Source of the DNA: Kiloniellales bacterium
GTDB taxonomy: Bacteria > Pseudomonadota > Alphaproteobacteria > Kiloniellales > JAKSDN01
Direction: 5' to 3'
NCBI GenBank assembly: GCA_022360075.1
Contig: JAKSDN010001223.1
Span: 1 to 7,038, forward strand
Length of the DNA stretch: 7,038 bases
Below, piece after piece: positions 5,826-7,038 of this stretch. Below the pieces are notes generated by a model, which did not search any database, was not told the origin of the DNA, and worked only from the letters and a program-made list of their open reading frames with translations. Position numbers and translations under genes: made by a program. Each line of letters opens with the position of its first letter. The first letter of the stretch is position 1.

Positions 5826-6589
5826 GCGGCGAGCGTCTTCCGGCCCTCGCCCCCCATGTCCAGGCTGAGGCGGCCGAGTCGCGCGTGGAGCTCCCGGCAC
5901 AGCGCCACGCAGAGGTAGGACAAGGCCGCGACGTCGAGGGCCAGGACAAGGACATCTTGCAGGGCGACCATCAAATCCTGGCTCTGCTCGCTGCCGCCAA
6001 AGCGATACCACAGGCGCGTGAGGACGTGCTGACCCCCGATCCAGCAGCCGGCCCAGGAGGCCAGACCGGCCGCCACCAATGCGCCGATCAAACGGCGCGG
6101 CAGTCGCTTCAGGAACAGCGCGGCCAGCGTCGCCAAGGACAGGAGCAGAGCGAGGAGACCGGCCATGGCGGCGGCGAAGACCAGGAGCTGTGCCGCGACG
6201 GCTTCATCCGTGGTTCCCGGGCTGAAGATGCCAATCGTCCGCGCCCGCAGCCAGTAGAACAGCGGCTCGGAAAAGCCCGTCGCCCGGTCGAGGGACAGCA
6301 GCAGGCACAGCAGCACCAAGACCTGCCATCCGCGACGCTCCAGGCCGTCGCGCGCCAAGCATTGGCCGTAAAGCTGGCACAAGCCGGCAAGGCCCAAGCA
6401 AAGCGCGGCGCCATGCCAGGCCGGCAGGCTTTGCTGATAGGTCAGGCTGAAGAGCGAGTAGAGGCCTCCGAGATCGTCGCCGGCCCCGCCATGGAGCAGA
6501 AGCTCGACCCCGGCGGCACCACAGACGACCAGGATGCCGGCGCAAGCCAGCAGGCGGATGCAATGCCCTGGTGAGAGGGTAAACGACAT
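5822..6589 (-). CDS. Multi-pass membrane protein, diverged paralogue of the downstream gene (protein B)
   Basis: This 255-residue hydrophobic protein has a first helix at about 11-31, an extracytoplasmic-looking loop, and further helices near 58-77, 88-105, 132-160, 168-187 and 208-230. Function unknown. It shares landmarks with the downstream protein A: LPAW at 55-58, a Q/R-rich turn, SLD at 99-101 followed by Glu108 at the same 7-residue distance, FLKRLP at 159-164, and LWY at 193-195. Of A's polar residues it keeps Asp101 and Glu108, has Asp212 in place of a Glu, and lacks four: Arg102 replaces Glu, Ser107 replaces His, His188 replaces Glu, and Val215 replaces Glu. The ATG at 6589 is chosen because the signal-like first helix follows directly; GAGG lies only two bases upstream. 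The frame stays open to a TTG at 6709, but that extension is Arg/Ser-rich and unconvincing. Confidence 0.8.
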   Translation of the reverse strand: MSFTLSPGHCIRLLACAGILVVCGAAGVELLLHGGAGDDLGGLYSLFSLTYQQSLPAWHGAALCLGLAGLCQLYGQCLARDGLERRGWQVLVLLCLLLSLDRATGFSEPLFYWLRARTIGIFSPGTTDEAVAAQLLVFAAAMAGLLALLLSLATLAALFLKRLPRRLIGALVAAGLASWAGCWIGGQHVLTRLWYRFGGSEQSQDLMVALQDVLVLALDVAALSYLCVALCRELHARLGRLSLDMGGEGRKTLAA

Positions 6590-6626
6590 GGCCTCGGCCC
6601 GACCTGCTGAGGGTACGGCTTGCCGA

Positions 6627-6642
6627 CGGCGCGACCGCGCCG
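6627..6642 (-). repeat. Perfect 6-bp stem with 4-base loop in the leader of the membrane-protein pair
   Basis: CGGCGC (6627-6632) and GCGCCG (6637-6642) are exact complements around a four-base loop, about 37 bases upstream of the protein B start. As RNA it would be a stable leader hairpin. In sequence this GC-rich it may be fortuitous. Confidence 0.3.
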
Positions 6643-6687
6643 CTGCGGAACACGTGGAGCATTCTCGGCGGGAGAGGCCAAGATTCC

Positions 6688-6717
6688 TTGAAGAATGTTG
6701 ATTGAGCAAAGCTTAAT
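6688..6717 (+). promoter_or_regulatory. Candidate promoter for the small divergent membrane-protein gene
   Basis: TTGAAG (6688-6693) and CTTAAT (6712-6717) are separated by 18 bases in the most AT-rich patch of the window. Predicted transcription would begin near 6724, about 28 bases before the chosen start codon. No comparably good promoter was found for the opposite strand in the same gap. Confidence 0.35.
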
Positions 6718-6751
6718 ATGCCGAACGGGAAAGAAGGGAATGGGGATCCGT

Positions 6752-6997
6752 ATGTCTCCCGCGGAGCGCGGCGCTCTGTGGTTTTTGGCGCAGCACCTCG
6801 TCGTCGGCTTGCTGGCCGCCGTCCTGCTCGGCGGGCTGATCCTGCTATCCGACCTGGGCGGGATCCGCACGATGGCCAGTGGTGATGAAAAGGGCTGGCT
6901 CTTCCTGCTGCTTCTGTTCTTCGGGCTCTCCGTGACCTTCGGCTCGGTCGCGATGGGCGTGGGCATCATGAGCCTGCGGCGCGATTCACGGCGCTGA
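6752..6997 (+). CDS. Small two-helix membrane protein, conserved-looking hypothetical (81 aa)
   Basis: I do not know the function. From the ATG at 6752 the product is 81 residues: a short cytoplasmic start (MSPAERGALW), a hydrophobic helix at about 10-33, a polar loop (SDLGGIRTMASGDEKGW), a second helix at about 48-73 rich in Phe and Leu and then Gly/Ala (FGLSVTFGSVAMGVGIMSL), and an Arg-rich tail (RRDSRR). The small-residue spacing in the second helix suggests helix-helix packing. The style resembles small alphaproteobacterial inner-membrane proteins I recall as unannotated. GGGGA five bases upstream favours the ATG at 6752; an in-frame ATG at 6740 has its purine tract too close (one base) and would give 85 residues. 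It is transcribed away from the protein B gene and is followed 18 bases later by another gene, so it may be co-transcribed with that. Confidence 0.75.
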   Translation: MSPAERGALWFLAQHLVVGLLAAVLLGGLILLSDLGGIRTMASGDEKGWLFLLLLFFGLSVTFGSVAMGVGIMSLRRDSRR

Positions 6998-7015
6998 ACG
7001 GTCAGGAGGACAAGA

Positions 7016-7038
7016 ATGAAGATCGCGACCGTCGAGGC
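7016..7038 (+). CDS. N-terminal fragment of an unidentified gene, cut by the window edge
   Basis: Seven complete codons (MKIATVE) follow a near-perfect Shine-Dalgarno sequence (AGGAGG at 7004-7009) at the ideal distance of six bases, so a real start here is likely. It begins 18 bases after the stop of the small membrane-protein gene, on the same strand. The opening residues resemble the first strand of several families, including enolase-superfamily dehydratases (mandelate racemase type), but seven residues cannot identify a product. Confidence 0.6.

Noticed and set aside
5885..6574. Plus-strand open frame opposite protein B
   Set aside because: Gln/Arg-rich translation with no domain, whereas the minus strand shows a consistent multi-helix pattern and paralogy to its neighbour.
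6590..6709. 40-codon N-terminal extension of protein B from a TTG
   Set aside because: Arg/Ser/Cys-rich composition unlike a membrane-protein leader, and it overlaps the divergent promoter region.

Overview
The window is GC-rich and carries tightly packed, almost entirely same-strand genes. Protein motifs and gene order suggest an alphaproteobacterium of the Rhodospirillales type: the order lytic transglycosylase, rlpA, D,D-carboxypeptidase, tmk is one I associate with that group (recalled, not searched). Nothing resembling an insertion sequence, integrase, phage gene, CRISPR array, rRNA or tRNA was seen. No gene-free stretch exceeds about 165 bases.

Reading from the right end in the direction of most transcription (minus strand): positions 6589 to 5124 hold two overlapping genes for multi-pass membrane proteins that look like diverged tandem paralogues of a family whose function I do not recognise. 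A 68-residue conserved-looking cytoplasmic protein follows (5066 to 4860). Next come a stand-alone OmpA-type peptidoglycan-binding lipoprotein (4702 to 3863) and a strong GC-rich hairpin. Then comes a peptidoglycan-remodelling cluster: an MltB-family lytic transglycosylase (3711 to 2482), the septal lytic transglycosylase RlpA (2485 to 1451, overlapping its upstream neighbour by four bases) and a PBP5/6-type D-alanyl-D-alanine carboxypeptidase (1291 to 131). The window leaves this strand through the first 23 codons of tmk (71 to 1).

On the plus strand, at the right edge, a divergently transcribed 81-residue two-helix membrane protein (6752 to 6997) is followed by the first codons of a further gene (7016 onward) behind a near-perfect Shine-Dalgarno sequence.

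Functionally, most of the window is cell-envelope biology. Two glycan-strand cleaving enzymes, one peptide-trimming enzyme and a lipoprotein tether to peptidoglycan lie together. The cell-wall part is conventional. The least explained element is the membrane pair at 5124-6589: one member keeps a full set of membrane-embedded acidic and histidine residues, and the adjacent translationally coupled copy has lost several of them.
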